From: Tillandsia leiboldiana | Taxonomy: Eukaryota > Streptophyta > Magnoliopsida > Poales > Bromeliaceae | Direction: 5' to 3' | Assembly: GCA_029204045.2 (NCBI GenBank) | Contig: CM055073.1 | Span: forward strand, 29,002,599 to 29,066,598 | Length of the DNA: 64,000 nt | In this document: positions 1 to 11,558 of the stretch, piece by piece | How the letters are laid out: each line of letters starts with the position of its first letter | Numbering within the stretch: position 1 is the stretch's first letter | The notes under the pieces: generated by a model | Seen by the model: only the letters and a program-made list of their open reading frames with translations | Told to the model about the DNA's origin: nothing | Databases searched by the model: none | Program-made: the position numbers and the translations under genes

Positions 1-598
1 ATTTTTCTAAATCCTTCTTCATTCCTGGCCAACAGAAGTAGCTCTTGATCCATTGGTATGTGTACTTTATTCCCTAGTGACCCTCTATTGCCGAATCGTG
101 GAATTGTGTCATCAGTTTCCCTCGGAGTAGTCCAGTTTTTTCAATACAAATTCTTCCCTTAAATCTCAATACTCTTTTATTATATCTGTAATGCTATCGG
201 ATTCCAGATGTAGGGTGAGGGACGTAATTAGTTGCTCACAATTTGTATCACCTTTATAACTCTACTTCCTTCACCCATGCGGGTATTATAGTGGTAATAG
301 CTAGAAGATTACCCTCCTTCCTGACCCTTCGAGATAGGACATCAGCTGCCTGATTCTCTTTTCCCTTTCTATACTGTATAGAGCAATCCAATCCCATTAG
401 TTTCAATATCCCTCTCTGTTGCATTGGTGTCGTAATTTTCTACTCCGACAGATACTTGAGGCTTTCATGATCAGTCTTGATCACTAACCCCTTGCTAGTT
501 AAGTAGTGTCGCCATTTTTTAACTGCCATTAGTATTGCTAAGAATTTCTTTTCATATGTAGAGAGACTCATGTTCTTTCCCTTTATGGCCTTACTTAA
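1..598 (-). pseudogene. Ty3/gypsy pol: RNase H end and integrase zinc finger
   Basis: Read on the minus strand from 598 down to 1, this is the downstream part of a Ty3/gypsy polyprotein. First comes the second half of RNase H, with a motif reading STYEKKFLAILMAVKKWRHY and then TDHESLKYL and RKGKENQAADVLSRR. It is followed by the start of the integrase HHCC domain near position 100 (HDSAIEGH, then WPGMKKDLEK). There is an in-frame stop just after the LKYL motif and another where the integrase domain expects serine after its second histidine, so it is dead. It continues the reverse transcriptase found at 4240-5330; a solo LTR at 599-4234 separates the two halves. The element runs off the left edge. 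Confidence 0.85.
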
Positions 599-3500
599 TG
601 TCACGCCCCGAGGTCGAAACTGCGGCCCGGGCTCGCCAACAGATCCGCCACTTATACGGAAAACCCCGGATGGGCGCAGCGTCTAACCTGCAAAAGATAG
701 TACTACAGCTACACAAATATCAGAGCGGAAATAAACTACTGTGAAATAAAATCCAACCACTGTACAACAGGAATAAAGTACAAGATCCGTCTCCCAAATA
801 TAAATAATTATCATACATCATCCTCAGATACAACATCTATGAACCCAAAAAGGGAGGTAAACTAAAACAATAATACATCAGTCTCTCACAAATACAGGAA
901 AGCTCTCAAAAGAGTAAATTATACAATAATCCAGCAGGCTGTACTAAAAATCTCCAACCAGGGGTACAACTACACTCCAAAGACAGGTAGGGATCTAGCT
1001 CGTGACTCCCTCGCCTCGAACAGCGGCAGAAGGATCAGCAACTCCCGCAGAAGACTCTGCAAAAAAAATAGGGGAAAAGAAAATAGGGGGGGACAACCCC
1101 CAATGGGCATGAGAACTACTAGTAAACCAGTAGTCCTTAGTGGGTAAATCTTCAAACTCCGACGTACCCACTAAGTCTACCAGAGACAAGAAAGGAAGTA
1201 AAGTGGTATGCTAAAAATAATCTGCTGATAAGGAAAACTACCACTACTATGCCTCTAATGCAGTACCGAATAAAAAGACTGTATGTATGCATCAGTGAAT
1301 AATATCTGTCAATATAAACCTAATCAAATGGACCGGTATGAAACCCGGTACTGCCTGCCCTGCCGTCAAACTCGAGCCCAATAACTGATCGGCACACGAC
1401 TCGATTTCAATGTAACCAACTGATCGGCACACGGCTCGACCATAACGCCTACATCCGGAGTGGCACTCGAGGGTAGCGACCCGCACGAGTAAAGTAACCA
1501 TGTCACAAGTATCTCAATACAGCAGGGCTTAGTCACGACTATGCTCAAAGTGGGAAACTCCGTCCACTAATGAAAACTCAATCCCAATCTGATGCAAAGA
1601 TCGACATCCGGCCAACCGCCCACTATCTGCTGTTGCCGCAACACCCCACAATACAATAATCAACATCCGGTCAACCGCCTAATATCCGCGGTTGCCGCAC
1701 AACCCACAAGTCCACAATCTGGTACAATCTCTCCCAGACTTAATAATCTCGACTACACTATCCCAAACCCCTGGTCATAACCCAAGCAATATGAATCACA
1801 TGACTAAGTAAAAAGGAGAAAAAGGAACAATTATGGTTTCTCCTAAGTCAAGTCCCAATATGATAGTGTAGCGATAAAAGATGGCCTATCTAGATGTCCA
1901 TACAAGCATGCATTTGTTCTTATTTGGAAGGAAATAAAGAGTAGCAATCATCATGATTCTCACATAACATGAACTTGGAAATAACCGACAATCATTTTCA
2001 TTTTGAAGGGTTTAGGAGTCATGAACAACACTTAATTTTATAAGGAATAAATCTCAACATATAACCATAACTATCCTTTTTCATGAATGAACTAAAATCA
2101 ATAGTAGGGATCAATCTCACATAAGCTAGATCAAGATCAATGAAGTAACTATTCTCACATAAATATCCAACCACCCTCACATGAACCATCCATTCTCACC
2201 TAAATGTAGGTTGATGATCAATTACCCAATAACTCTGACATAGCATAAGCTAACGAAATATCGCCTATGATCAACATCATATAAGGTAGTGCAGCATTCA
2301 CCGAGCTAATCATTCACACATGGATAGGCTAAGGATTAATTAACATCACATAAACATGGGCATTCAATCAAAAAAATCACCAAGGAATAGGGAAACATCA
2401 ACTAACTATAATAAGTGGAAATCCAACAGCCTGAGTGGGTAAATCGTAACTTTAGAGGTACTTAACAACCCACCTGATAGCTCGACGATCCGAAGTCCGA
2501 TCTAGATGAAATTCGGCGTGAACGATCTCCCGCCTGTTATGAATCCAACGCACCAAGAATCGCCACGAGATCACTGTCGGATTGAATACAATCATCAAAA
2601 CAAAATCGTTGCGCAGATTTTCGAAAAAATTCCAGCAATTAACCCCTTTGAAGATAGATTAAATATCTGAGTGCAATACCTCAATTTTACACTCCCAACA
2701 GCAAACTTATGTTTACCTCTGTCCAAGAATCATCTTCCAAAGCTCAAGAATCCATCTTAGGCCCCTCTTAATTTTCCAATTTACGAAAAGGTCCAATGCT
2801 GTCCAAACATACTTCAAATTTTTAACATAGACTTCTAGGTTAAATAGGGACCAATCCATACAGAATTTTTAACTACAACCAAAAAGAAAAATGTTCACCT
2901 TGATTCTATGAATATGTCCAAACTTAAAAATTTCAAAAATAGCCACGGATTAACTCAAAATCTGCATCTCCAAAGTCCAATTATCAAAACAACATTCAAA
3001 CACAATCCTGTTGTGAACCTGAAAACAGGGGCGGAAAGATTGATAAAATTATCTAGGTAAACGAGCTCCAAATTCTGCAAGAAAGGTACCACTGGATTCC
3101 TCTTCGAGAGTAGATGAAGATCAAGCCAAAAAACACCAAAATCCATGGACAAATGAAAGAGAAATTTCATAATTACTTTCAACTATCAAAAATCCAATCT
3201 GTGCATAAGTTCTTCAAAGAAGGCTAATAAACTACCAGAAAACTTTCAATCTAGGTAAAGTGGTACATACCAAAGTTATAGATCTTCGAGTCTTGAAAAT
3301 TTTTCCACAAAAATCATCTCAAAATTCCACTCCTACAGTCCATGGGAGGAAAAACACTGAGCATTGTCTAAAATCCCAGGCTGTGCACAAGGGTCCCAAA
3401 GATGGCTTAAAAATTTCAATAAAACTCAAGATCTAACCAAAGTGTTGAATACAAAAGTTGTAGATCTACCTCTTGTGAAAATGCAGAACCAAAAATTAGG

Positions 3501-4234
3501 CCAAAACTCCAAAAGATGAGTTCTGTAGGGCTCCTGCACTAAAACGCGACGAAAACAAGATGAAAATGGCTTCAAGTGTTCTTCCACCCCTTGTGTGGCT
3601 ATCAACACCACAGTGGCTCCCCCAATCTCCACCCAGATGAAGAAGAAGAAGAAGGAGATGATGAAGAAGCTCTGGTTAGCTCAGGAAAAATGGCTAAGTA
3701 GCACAAATTTCGTAACAGTGGAGAATGGGGCTATTTATAGGCCAAAAACTATTTGTAAATGGGGTTTTGGGGACATCCAGGGGGAAGCAAAGTCGGCCGA
3801 AACAGGGAGAGAGATGAGGGACACACGGCAGCCATCCCTGCGCGCATCCTGCGATCCGCCGCACCGCGTTGCGCCACGTGGCGCAACGCAGTTGGGTGGA
3901 TGCCCGCCAATCGCGGCGTGGCGCGTGTTCGCCGCCCGCGGGTGCACGCGCGCTGCGCCTGTCAGCGCGCCCCACGTGTCACTGCCGTTCCAATCAGAGC
4001 CCGCCACGTGGCGATTTCGGTTTTGGCTGCGCCTGGTGCACACGCCCGGCTCCATGGACCGACCCGCATTGAATTGGGCCCCGTTTGGTCCAATTAGCCT
4101 ATTTTGGCTAATTTTCGCGCGCTGAGTCCGTATTTCGCGTCTGTTTGCCACGTTACGAATCCGATACACCAATAATAGGTGTTTTCTCACCACGGACCAC
4201 CCGGTCAAGTAACACGGGAATTCGGGTCACCACA
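599..4234 (-). mobile_element. Solo LTR (LTR-1) inserted in gypsy pol, 3.6 kb
   Basis: The segment starts TGTCACGCCCC and ends GGGTCACCACA (TG...CA) and is flanked on both sides by the 5 bp duplication CTTAA (594-598 and 4235-4239). It interrupts the RNase H reading frame of a gypsy element, and that frame resumes on the other side. I see no gag or pol coding inside it, so a solo LTR is the simplest reading. A TATA box and CACGTG boxes point to transcription on the minus strand, where the LTR would end in the GGGGCGTGACA typical of plant Ty3 LTRs. Short imperfect direct repeats lie at about 1378-1450 and 1600-1705. A non-autonomous element without recognisable internal LTRs is the alternative. 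Confidence 0.8.
3732..4010 (-). promoter_or_regulatory. Putative LTR-1 promoter: TATA box and three G-boxes
   Basis: On the minus strand a TATA box (CTATAAATAG, 3740-3731) lies downstream of three CACGTG cores at 3875-3880, 3973-3978 and 4005-4010. Two of these are embedded in the palindrome GCCACGTGGC. The stretch is GC-rich, unlike the AT-rich remainder of the LTR. CACGTG is the plant G-box bound by bZIP and bHLH factors; a regulatory role here is inferred from position only. Confidence 0.4.
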
Positions 4235-5330
4235 CTTAAGAATGCAATCGGCTTTCCTTCCTGTGATAATACCGCACCTATTCATGTCCCACATGCATCC
4301 ACATCTAAGGTGAAGGTTTTTGTAAAATCTGGCATAGCTAATACAGGTGTTGTTGTCATGGCTCTCTTTAAGCGATCGAACGCATCTTGTGTTTCTTTTG
4401 TCCAGGCCTACTGATGATTCCATAGCCCTTAATAAACTTTTGATGGTATCTTGTCAATCCCAAGAATCCCTTTAGTTCCTTTCGGCCAACTACTGTTGGC
4501 TTCTATTTTAGAAAGATCTGTAGCCACTCCCTCAGCTGAGATTATATGCCCTAAGTAATCTACCTCCCTTTGTCCGTAGGAACATTTGCTACGTTTAGCG
4601 AACAGTCTGTTTTCCCTTAGCTTCTCCAAGACTAGTCTCAATTGCTCTACGTGTTCTGCCAAGTCGTGACGATAAACCAAAATATCGTGGAAGAATACCA
4701 AGACAGATCTCCTTAGGTAAAGCCTAAACACATCATTCATTATTGCTTGGAAAGTAGCTAGGGCGTTCATCAATCCGAAAGGCATTACTTTGAACTCGTA
4801 GCGTCCTTGATGGGTTCGGAACACAGTTTTGGATACATCTTCTGTGCTGACCCTGATTTGGTGATACCCCGACCTTAGGTCCATCTTAGAGAACCATCTA
4901 ACACCGCCTAGCTTATCCAGCAGTTCATTTATAACCGGTATAGTGAACTTATCCTTAACTGTGAGTTTATTTAATTGTCGATAGTCGATGTACATTCTCC
5001 ATGTTCCATCCTTCTTCTTGACCAATAGCACGGGCGACGCAAAAGGGTTGTTGCTCGGTTGTATAAGGCCTTGTTCCAACATATCCGTAATCTGTTTCTC
5101 GATCTCCGTTTGTTGCTCGAAGGAGTATCTATACGGTTGGATGTTCACGGGTGCTGTTCCAGGTATTAAGGGTATGCGGTGATCCTGGGACCCTTGAGGA
5201 GGTAGTTCCTTAGGGTCCTCAAATAGATTTGAATACTGATCTAGCACCTTTAGTACTACCGGGTCTAACACTTGCCTCTTCCCCCCTCCTTCCATAACCA
5301 AGCAGTGATTTATCACACAACAGTCGGCTC
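4235..5330 (-). pseudogene. Ty3/gypsy reverse transcriptase and RNase H start
   Basis: An open frame at 5316-4429 (minus) holds a Ty3 reverse transcriptase. It has the fingers motif WRMYIDYRQLN, the palm motif FSKMDLRSGYHQIRV, VMPFGLMNA, and then the active-site block reading VFFHDILVY, where the usual second acidic position is HD instead of DD. It continues into HVEQLRLVLEKL and YLGHIIS. Below 4429 the frame continues as the connection and RNase H start (FTLDVDACGT, then an in-frame stop, then IGAVLSQEGKP) up to the LTR-1 insertion. The missing catalytic aspartate and the stop make it non-functional. Gag and protease lie upstream at 5341-6472 and the rest of RNase H lies at 1-598. Confidence 0.9.
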
Positions 5331-5340
5331 CTCTTACTTC

Positions 5341-5720
5341 CTAATACCATTGTCTAGCCTTTATTAATTTTAATTTGGCCCATTCCGTCAAACCCTTGAG
5401 TACTAGCTGTTGCCCCTCCCTAGAAATAGTTATAGAATTTTGTTGGAAATCAAATGTTACTCGGTCGTACGATTTGAGCCAGTCAATACCTAATACCATG
5501 CTGGACCCCTCCAGTCTAATGACCCGTAGGTCTTTTTTAAAGTTGCGTCCTTGCATCATCCAGACGAACTTGGGGCATTTTAATTTGCTCAACAGCTTCC
5601 GTCCGTTGGCCACGGTTACTGTGAAGGGCGGTACCGATACCATTTGGGTTTTTATCGCTTTGGCCGTTTGAAAGTCGATGAAGCTGTGTGTACTCTCGTA
5701 TCGATTAATATGATCAGTAT
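5341..5720 (-). pseudogene. Ty3/gypsy aspartic protease domain
   Basis: The minus-strand frame at 5643-5341 reads as the second part of a retropepsin-like domain of a plant Ty3 element, including the conserved stretch VLGIDWLKSYDRVTFDF. The active-site region lies just upstream at about 5700: STHSFIDF is preserved, but the DTG triad reads as DTR followed by a one-base frameshift, so the protease is inactive. It sits between the gag remnant and the reverse transcriptase, in the usual order. Confidence 0.75.
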
Positions 5721-5899
5721 TTTGCTTTTGGATTCCCCTTGTATTTTAATTGTCTTGCTATTTTTTGCTGCTCAAAGCATGTACAGAGACTCCCATTTCC
5801 TGTTCCTCCCTTTCTGCTGACTCTTCTGAATCCCCATTCTCTTCTAATCCATATCCATCAGATAAGCATTTCTCATTATAGACTTCCAGGACCACCTTC

Positions 5900-6472
5900 T
5901 CCATCCCTTGTAGCGCATTGAGACTTTGTGTGAGCATCTGTGTCCCGGATGATACTTATCCCCACATCTGAAATAGTCCTGCGGCTCTCCTTAGTTCAAT
6001 GAGTTGCTTGCCCCTAAGGTTTGAATTGGCGAGGTCTCTCTGCTAGTTAGAGGATTGAGGTTTGGTGGGCTCCATTGACTTATTGTTGTTGGCCTCTGGT
6101 TGTGACTTCAGATATGTGTAGGGCAGTCCAGGTAGTCGGGCACTAACTCTTCCTTTCCTATTCATGATGCATATCATTCTGATCATGAGGGTTTTTTCTA
6201 TTCTGGACCGTGGTTTTGCGAGGTAGAGGGCGAGGTGGTTAATAATTTTCGTAACTCGTGCTTTTTAGCATTGTCTCTCAATACTAACTCATGTCTTTTG
6301 GTGGCCTCTATTTGGAGTGATTCGTAGTGCTTTTGCTCTGTTTCTTTGATCTCCGCTATTTGACTGGTAAGGTCCCCTTCCTTCCATTGGTAATCATTGG
6401 TGAGTTCTTGCATTTTCTCTTTTTAATAAATGCAGGTGTTCGCTCAACTCTTTCAACCTTGTTCCTTCTACC
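5900..6472 (-). pseudogene. Ty3/gypsy gag remnant with zinc knuckle
   Basis: Minus strand. An initial short frame starts near 6472 (MVEGTRLKELSEHL) and is followed by a coiled-coil-like, charged segment (6413-6198). At about 5985-5938 there is a degenerate zinc knuckle reading YFRCGDKYHPGHRC, in which the first cysteine of the CCHC set appears replaced by tyrosine. The frame is broken several times. Position upstream of the protease supports gag; the sequence itself is too decayed to place it in a clade. It ends abruptly near 6480, where LINE sequence begins. Confidence 0.6.
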
Positions 6473-6499
6473 ATTTTGCTTGTTGATGTATACCTGAAT

Positions 6500-6962
6500 C
6501 ATCGCGAGAGTCCCTCAGCCACCATTAGGAACAGATAGGGAGAGAGGGGGTCCCCTTGTTTCGCCCCTCGCTTAGTCTTGATCCAGTTAGTAGCCTCCCC
6601 GTTCACCAGCACCGCCACCTTAGCGTTTCGGATGCATTCGTGTATCCACTTACACCACAAAGCGTCAAAGGCCCCACCACTCCATAATCTTCAGTAGGAA
6701 AGACCAGTTGATCCTGTCAAACGCTTTTTCAAAGTCCACTTTCACTCCGACCCCCTCAGACTTAGACTTGTAGCACCACCCAACTAGCTCGCAGGCCATC
6801 ACAAAAGCATCAGAGATATTTCGCCCCTTGAGAAAGGCGGATTGGGACTGAGAGATCAGTTTCTGTAAGACCGGCGCTAACCTATTGGCCAAAACCTTTG
6901 AAATAATCTTCTGTATCCCATTAAGGAGGCTAATCGGCCGAAAAAGAAGAAAGTCTTGAGTA
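6500..6962 (-). pseudogene. LINE ORF2 reverse transcriptase fragment
   Basis: The minus-strand translation from about 6962 down carries the diagnostic order of plant LINE reverse transcriptase: FRPISLLNGIQKIISKVLA, QSAFLKGRNISDAFVM, VKVDFEKAFDRINWSF, and after a frameshift GAKQGDPLSPYLFLMVAEGL. The YADD block and everything downstream are absent. The fragment abuts decayed gypsy gag on one side and the truncated copia element on the other, where its reading stops exactly at the copia junction. No ends or duplications were found. Confidence 0.85.
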
Positions 6963-9627
6963 TAGAAAAGAAGAAATTACTCTTAAAGATTTGACCAACC
7001 ATCTTCGCATAGAAGAAGAATATCGTATGCAAGATGCCAGAAATGAGCAAGATGCTCAATATGCCAAAGTTCATGTGATGGAGGACGAGTATAACAAGAC
7101 CCGTCAACCCACAAAAGAAAATCGAAAGAGAGTCAAGCATCCGATCAACCACAACACGACACATAAGAAAAAGAAAGGTGCATGCTTTCATTGTGGTAAA
7201 CCAGGCCATTACAAAAAGGAATGTCGGTTTCTCAAAAGAGAAAATGCACCGGATTCCAAAAGGAATTTTGTGGCTATGATATCCGAGGCTAACATTCTTG
7301 AAGATGACGGAGCTTGGTGGATTGATTCGGGTTCTACAAGGCATGTGTGCAAGGATAGAAGTTTATTCAAAACCTATGATGCATTGGAGGATGGAAATAT
7401 TCTCTACATGGGCAATTCTTCAACAGCACAAATCAAAGGAAAAGGCAAGGTGGAACTCGAGTTCACATCAGGAAAAACTCTCTCTCACCGATGTGTATCA
7501 TGTACCCAAAGTTAGGAAGAACCTTATTTTTGAAAGTCTTCTTAATAAATTTGGGTTCAAACTTGTATTTGAGGCCGACAAATTTATTTTGTCGAAGGGT
7601 GGAATTTTTGTGGGAAAAGGATATTTGTATGAGGGCATGTTCAAACTCAATATTATTAATAAAATGAATGTTTCTGCCTATATAGTTGATTCTTCTTTAT
7701 GGTATAATCGCTTAGGACATGTTAATTATAGAAGATTACATGATATGACTAAGTTAGAATTAGTCCCTAATTTTGATAGTAAATTGAAAAAATGTAAAAC
7801 TTGCACGCTTACTAAAATTATTAGAAAACCGTTTCCTAAGATTGATAGATGTTCTACTCTACTAGATTTGGTGCATAGTGATGTTTGTGACTTACATAGT
7901 TCTCCTACAATAGGTGGAAAGAAATATTTTGTTACATTTATTGATGATTTTTCTAGATATTATTATGTTTATCTTTTACATTCGAAAAATGAAGTGCTAG
8001 ATAAATTTAGAATCTTCAAATCTGAAGTTCGGGTGAAATGTGAGAAATGGTTAAATGCCTAAGATCGGATAGAGGAGGAGAATGCTATGATCCAACCTTC
8101 TTTGAGTCCATTAGTATTGTACATGAGACCTCTGCACCTTATACTCCACAACAAAATGGGGTTGCAGAAAGAAAAAAATAGAACATTAATGGAAATGGTA
8201 AATGTTATGCTTTCTAACTCTGGATTAAGTTATGAATGGGGTGAAGCTTTATTAACAGCTTGTCATTTACTAAATATAATCCCAACAGCTTGTCATTTAC
8301 TAAATAGAATCCCAACAAAAGGAGTAATAAAATTCCTTATGAATTATTCAAGGCAAGAAAGCCTAATTTAATTTATTTAAAAGTTTGGGATTGTAGAGCA
8401 ATTGTGAGGGTTCCAGAACCTAAAAGAAAGAAGCTAGGCGAAAGAGGAATTGAGTGCATATTTATTAGGTATGCACAACATAGTAAAGCATACAGATTTT
8501 ATGTGATTGAACCGAATGACTTCATTGAAATCAACACGGTTTTTGAATCTAAAGATATCGTATTTGATGAAAATAGATTTGTTTCAATTCCTAGACCCAA
8601 AGAACTTATTGTGAGCAAAGAATCCTCTAATGAGAAAAATAATCTTGAAATTGAAACCTCAGAACTTAGAAAAGTAAAAGAGTTAGATATACTAAAACAT
8701 TTGGACCAAATTTTTATACTTTTCTGGTTGAGGGTAGTAGAGAAATGATTAAAGAAAGTTTTCAAATTTGTTTAAACATTGACTCAGATCCCACAACATT
8801 TGAGAAGGCAATGAAATCTCCTAATGTCGCTTTTTGGAAAGAAGCGATAAATGATGAAATGGACTCAATCATGGCCAACCAAACATGGAAAATAACTGAT
8901 CTTTCTCCTGGATGTAAACCCATTGGGTGCAAATGGCTTTTCAAAAAGAAAATGAAAGTGAATGGCATCATAGATAAATTAAGGCAAGACTAATTATCAA
9001 CGGGTTTACACAAAAAGAAGGTATTGACTATTTTGATACTTACGCACCTGTTGCCAAATTAGCTACTATTTGAATTTTGAAATACTTAAAAAGACAATGG
9101 ACTATGAAATTTTCTATAGTGGATATCCAACAGTATTAGAAGGTTATACAGATGCCAGTTGGATAACAGATCGAGAGGATCATGCATCCACAAGTGGGTG
9201 GATATTTTTATTAGGTAGAGGTGCGATTTCTTGGGGTCCCAAGAAACAAACATGTATAGCGGATTCTACCATGGCAGCAGAATTTATAGGACTAGCATCT
9301 GCTAGTAAGGAGGCTGAATGGCTAAGGAATTTATTATATGAAATTTCACTTTGGCCAAAACCAATGCCGCCGGTATCACTACATTGTGATAGTGAAGCTA
9401 CGCTCTCAAGAGTATATAATCAAGTATATAATGGGAAGTCAAGATATATTGGATTAAGACATAGCTATGTAAAACAATCAATATCAGATGGCATAATTAC
9501 CATCGATTTTGTGAAGTCAAGCCAAAATTTGGCCGACCCGTTGACGAAGGGACTTCCAAGAGCATTGATATGGGGATGGGTCTCAAGCCCATATTACAAA
9601 ATCACCAATGATAGAAACTCAACTTAA
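6963..9627 (+). pseudogene. Ty1/copia gag-pol, frameshifted and RT-deleted
   Basis: Plus strand, in order. The gag end has a CCHC knuckle (CFHCGKPGHYKKEC, near 7180). The protease has DSGSTRHV (near 7325). The GAG-pre-integrase zinc motif reads LWYNRLGHVNYRRLH then CKTC (7700-7810). The integrase core starts at LVHSDVCD and FIDDFSRYYYVY (7860-7980). The distal integrase has PQQNGVAERKN (near 8150), followed by a linker. The first palm strand of reverse transcriptase (WKITDLSP to KWLFKKKMKVNG, 8880-8960) is present. The reading then jumps at about 9070 into RNase H (EGYTDASWITDREDHASTSG, ending near 9560). The reverse transcriptase centre with the catalytic aspartates is missing. There is a one-base frameshift near 7480, further breaks near 8050 and 8380, and a 30 bp tandem duplication at 8256-8315. 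The 5' part of gag and the 5' LTR are absent. Confidence 0.9.
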
Positions 9628-10193
9628 CATTTGAAACATCATCGAGTCTTAAGTTCAATGAGCCAAAATATATCATATGGAGTGATTGCAAGCACTATAA
9701 TATAAAATTTCCATCCCATATAAAGTGCTTGGTATCTGTATTGAAAAGGAAAGTTGAGCAAATGAAACTCTTAATAGACCTATAGTAGTATTTTACTGAA
9801 GTGTTAAATACGGGATACTTCCGATAGAGTCTTATCTATACGAATGTGAAGTGCGGCAGCTTCTAGGAGTTAAGGGCTTGACTCTGACAACATTCATAAA
9901 AACAGGATGCAGACACAAGGCTATAAAAGTGTCGGCAATAAAATAGAGGCACTCGATTGATTATAATTTCTATGTGTGAGATATGTCCGGTTATTCAAAA
10001 ATAATTGTTGGTTCAAAGACTCATCTACCATTCAATTATGGCTAACTTTGATGTTTCTTCACTAAGTATAGGTTCAAGTTTTAATACACCTGCACCTATG
10101 CATAGAATTTTGTAAAGTTGTCAAAAATTTTATTTTGATTCTTCTTGAATATATTTTGCTTTATTTTGATTTTGCATTTTGATGTATTTTAAA
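9628..10193 (+). other. Non-coding 3' part of the copia element
   Basis: This stretch lies between the end of RNase H and the polypurine tract. It contains no long open frame; it is the non-coding 3' internal region expected between pol and the 3' LTR. Confidence 0.5.
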
Positions 10194-10207
10194 AATTGGT
10201 GGGGAAT
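10194..10207 (+). other. Polypurine tract of copia element
   Basis: TTGGTGGGGAA lies immediately before the LTR start TGTAAGG, as expected for the plus-strand priming site of a plant Ty1/copia element. Confidence 0.55.
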
Positions 10208-10925
10208 TGTAAGGAAATTTTTAAAATATTATCATTGATTTGTCTTTTGGCTTTTTGGTGAATGAATACAACTCTTAGTGGATGAATGCATCTCTTCGTA
10301 AAGAGATGTATTTCTAATCAAAGGGTGTGACTCTTGGTAAAGAGATGTGACTCTTGGTAAAGAGATGCGACTCTAATCAAAGGGTGTGACTTTTAGTAAA
10401 TGAATGTGAATGGATGTGATTCTTAGTGAAAGGATATGACCTTAAGTGAAAGGGTTAGGCATGAAAAAACACAACTTTATAGTATGTCTCTTCGTGAATA
10501 TGCCCGTTGGAATTTATTCGTACATTCAATGAATTTGATCAAATAAATCTAAATGAAAAGTCACAATTTGAAAAGTCACTTAAGCACATGTTCGTAGTCT
10601 ATATAAACCCTTAGCGTTGACTACTGAAAACAACAGTTGAAAAGAGTTCAAGTCTCCATTCATAATAATTTTTTTTTTGTTTCTTATTTGTTTCTCTTTA
10701 ACAACTTAATCGAGTGAGTGCTCAAAGGTCCAATTTCGTGTGTGCAAACGCAATTGGGATTTATGCTTCATTGTATCCTAGGAGGCTATTCGTTGACCTG
10801 TTGCACACCTAATTGATCAAACGGTGGGGACGGATTAAGTCTTAAGGAGAGTGGCTTTGCTACACACCTTGAAGCCCTTTTCATCTTTCTACTTCATATA
10901 CACTTTCTACACTTTTGTTCCAACA
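10208..10925 (+). mobile_element. 3' LTR of the Ty1/copia element
   Basis: The segment begins TGTAAGGAAA right after a polypurine tract and ends TTGTTCCAACA, giving TG...CA ends and a length of 718 bp. A TATA box (CTATATAAAC) lies at about 10600, near the expected U3/R boundary. At 10270-10450 there is a tandem array of imperfect repeats built on TGACTCTTGGTAAAGAGATG. The downstream flank is GAAAT; no matching duplication can be assigned because the 5' end of the element is missing. Confidence 0.7.
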
Positions 10926-10936
10926 GAAATACCACC

Positions 10937-10944
10937 ACCCCCCC

Positions 10945-10989
<45 letters not shown>
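10937..10989. repeat. Poly-C tract
   Basis: An almost uninterrupted run of C of about 50 bases, directly after the copia LTR and at the edge of the LINE ORF1-like sequence. Read on the minus strand it gives an artefactual poly-glycine tail. Confidence 0.95.
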
Positions 10990-11558
10990 ACCCCAACCCG
11001 CGTTTGAAGTGAAGCGAGTAGAAGGCTGCGTCTCAACATGCATCAATAGCACCTCTTTATAGGAGGGGCGTCCAGGGCACAGGAGATCCACGCTCCCCGA
11101 AGACTTCTTTCCCAGGTGCAAGAGCTCCTTCCCACCATTAACATCAGGCCTCCCCAACTTACCTCTTCCGAGTTCCAAATTAACACCATCTTCATCAACC
11201 GGCCTAACACTCCATCCTAACTTAGCATTCGGAGCCTCGAGACTCCCACCCCCCTCAATAAGTTCTAGACCTACCTCATCTGCCCACCTCACCCTCTTGA
11301 TAACTCTTTTTTGCTTCCTGTCAACAGGGTCTTGGCCACCTTTAGTGCAAGTCCTCACAGCAATAACTCCTCCAGTGCACTCCCTACTCCTCCAGCTAGG
11401 TTTCCACCTCCCAGCCTCTTCGCAGGAAGCAGCACGATATTGCTCAATCTTCATCTTTTGGTCATTACTTTGCCGGTGGAAGTCTTTTTACTACCATAAT
11501 TGTTAGCATCAAGTTTTCCACCTTTGTTAACGTCAGAAATGATTTGCTTTGAGGCCAT
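10990..11558 (-). pseudogene. LINE ORF1-like fragment
   Basis: On the minus strand an ATG at 11558 opens a frame (MASKQIISDVNKGGK...) that shifts once near 11450 and then stays open to the poly-C tract, with features such as VRWADEVG and a short GRPSYKEVL block near the end. The last motif resembles the start of the RNA-binding part of plant LINE ORF1 proteins, and a LINE ORF2 fragment on the same strand lies across the copia element. The assignment is tentative because no zinc knuckle is visible. It could also be a fragment of an unrelated gene. Confidence 0.35.

Noticed and set aside
3595..4125. Open frame of 176 codons and overlapping frames on both strands
   Set aside because: It lies in the GC-rich promoter part of solo LTR-1; frames are open on both strands because of base composition and show no domain.
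10894..11000. Poly-glycine protein tail
   Set aside because: Translation of the poly-C tract on the opposite strand.
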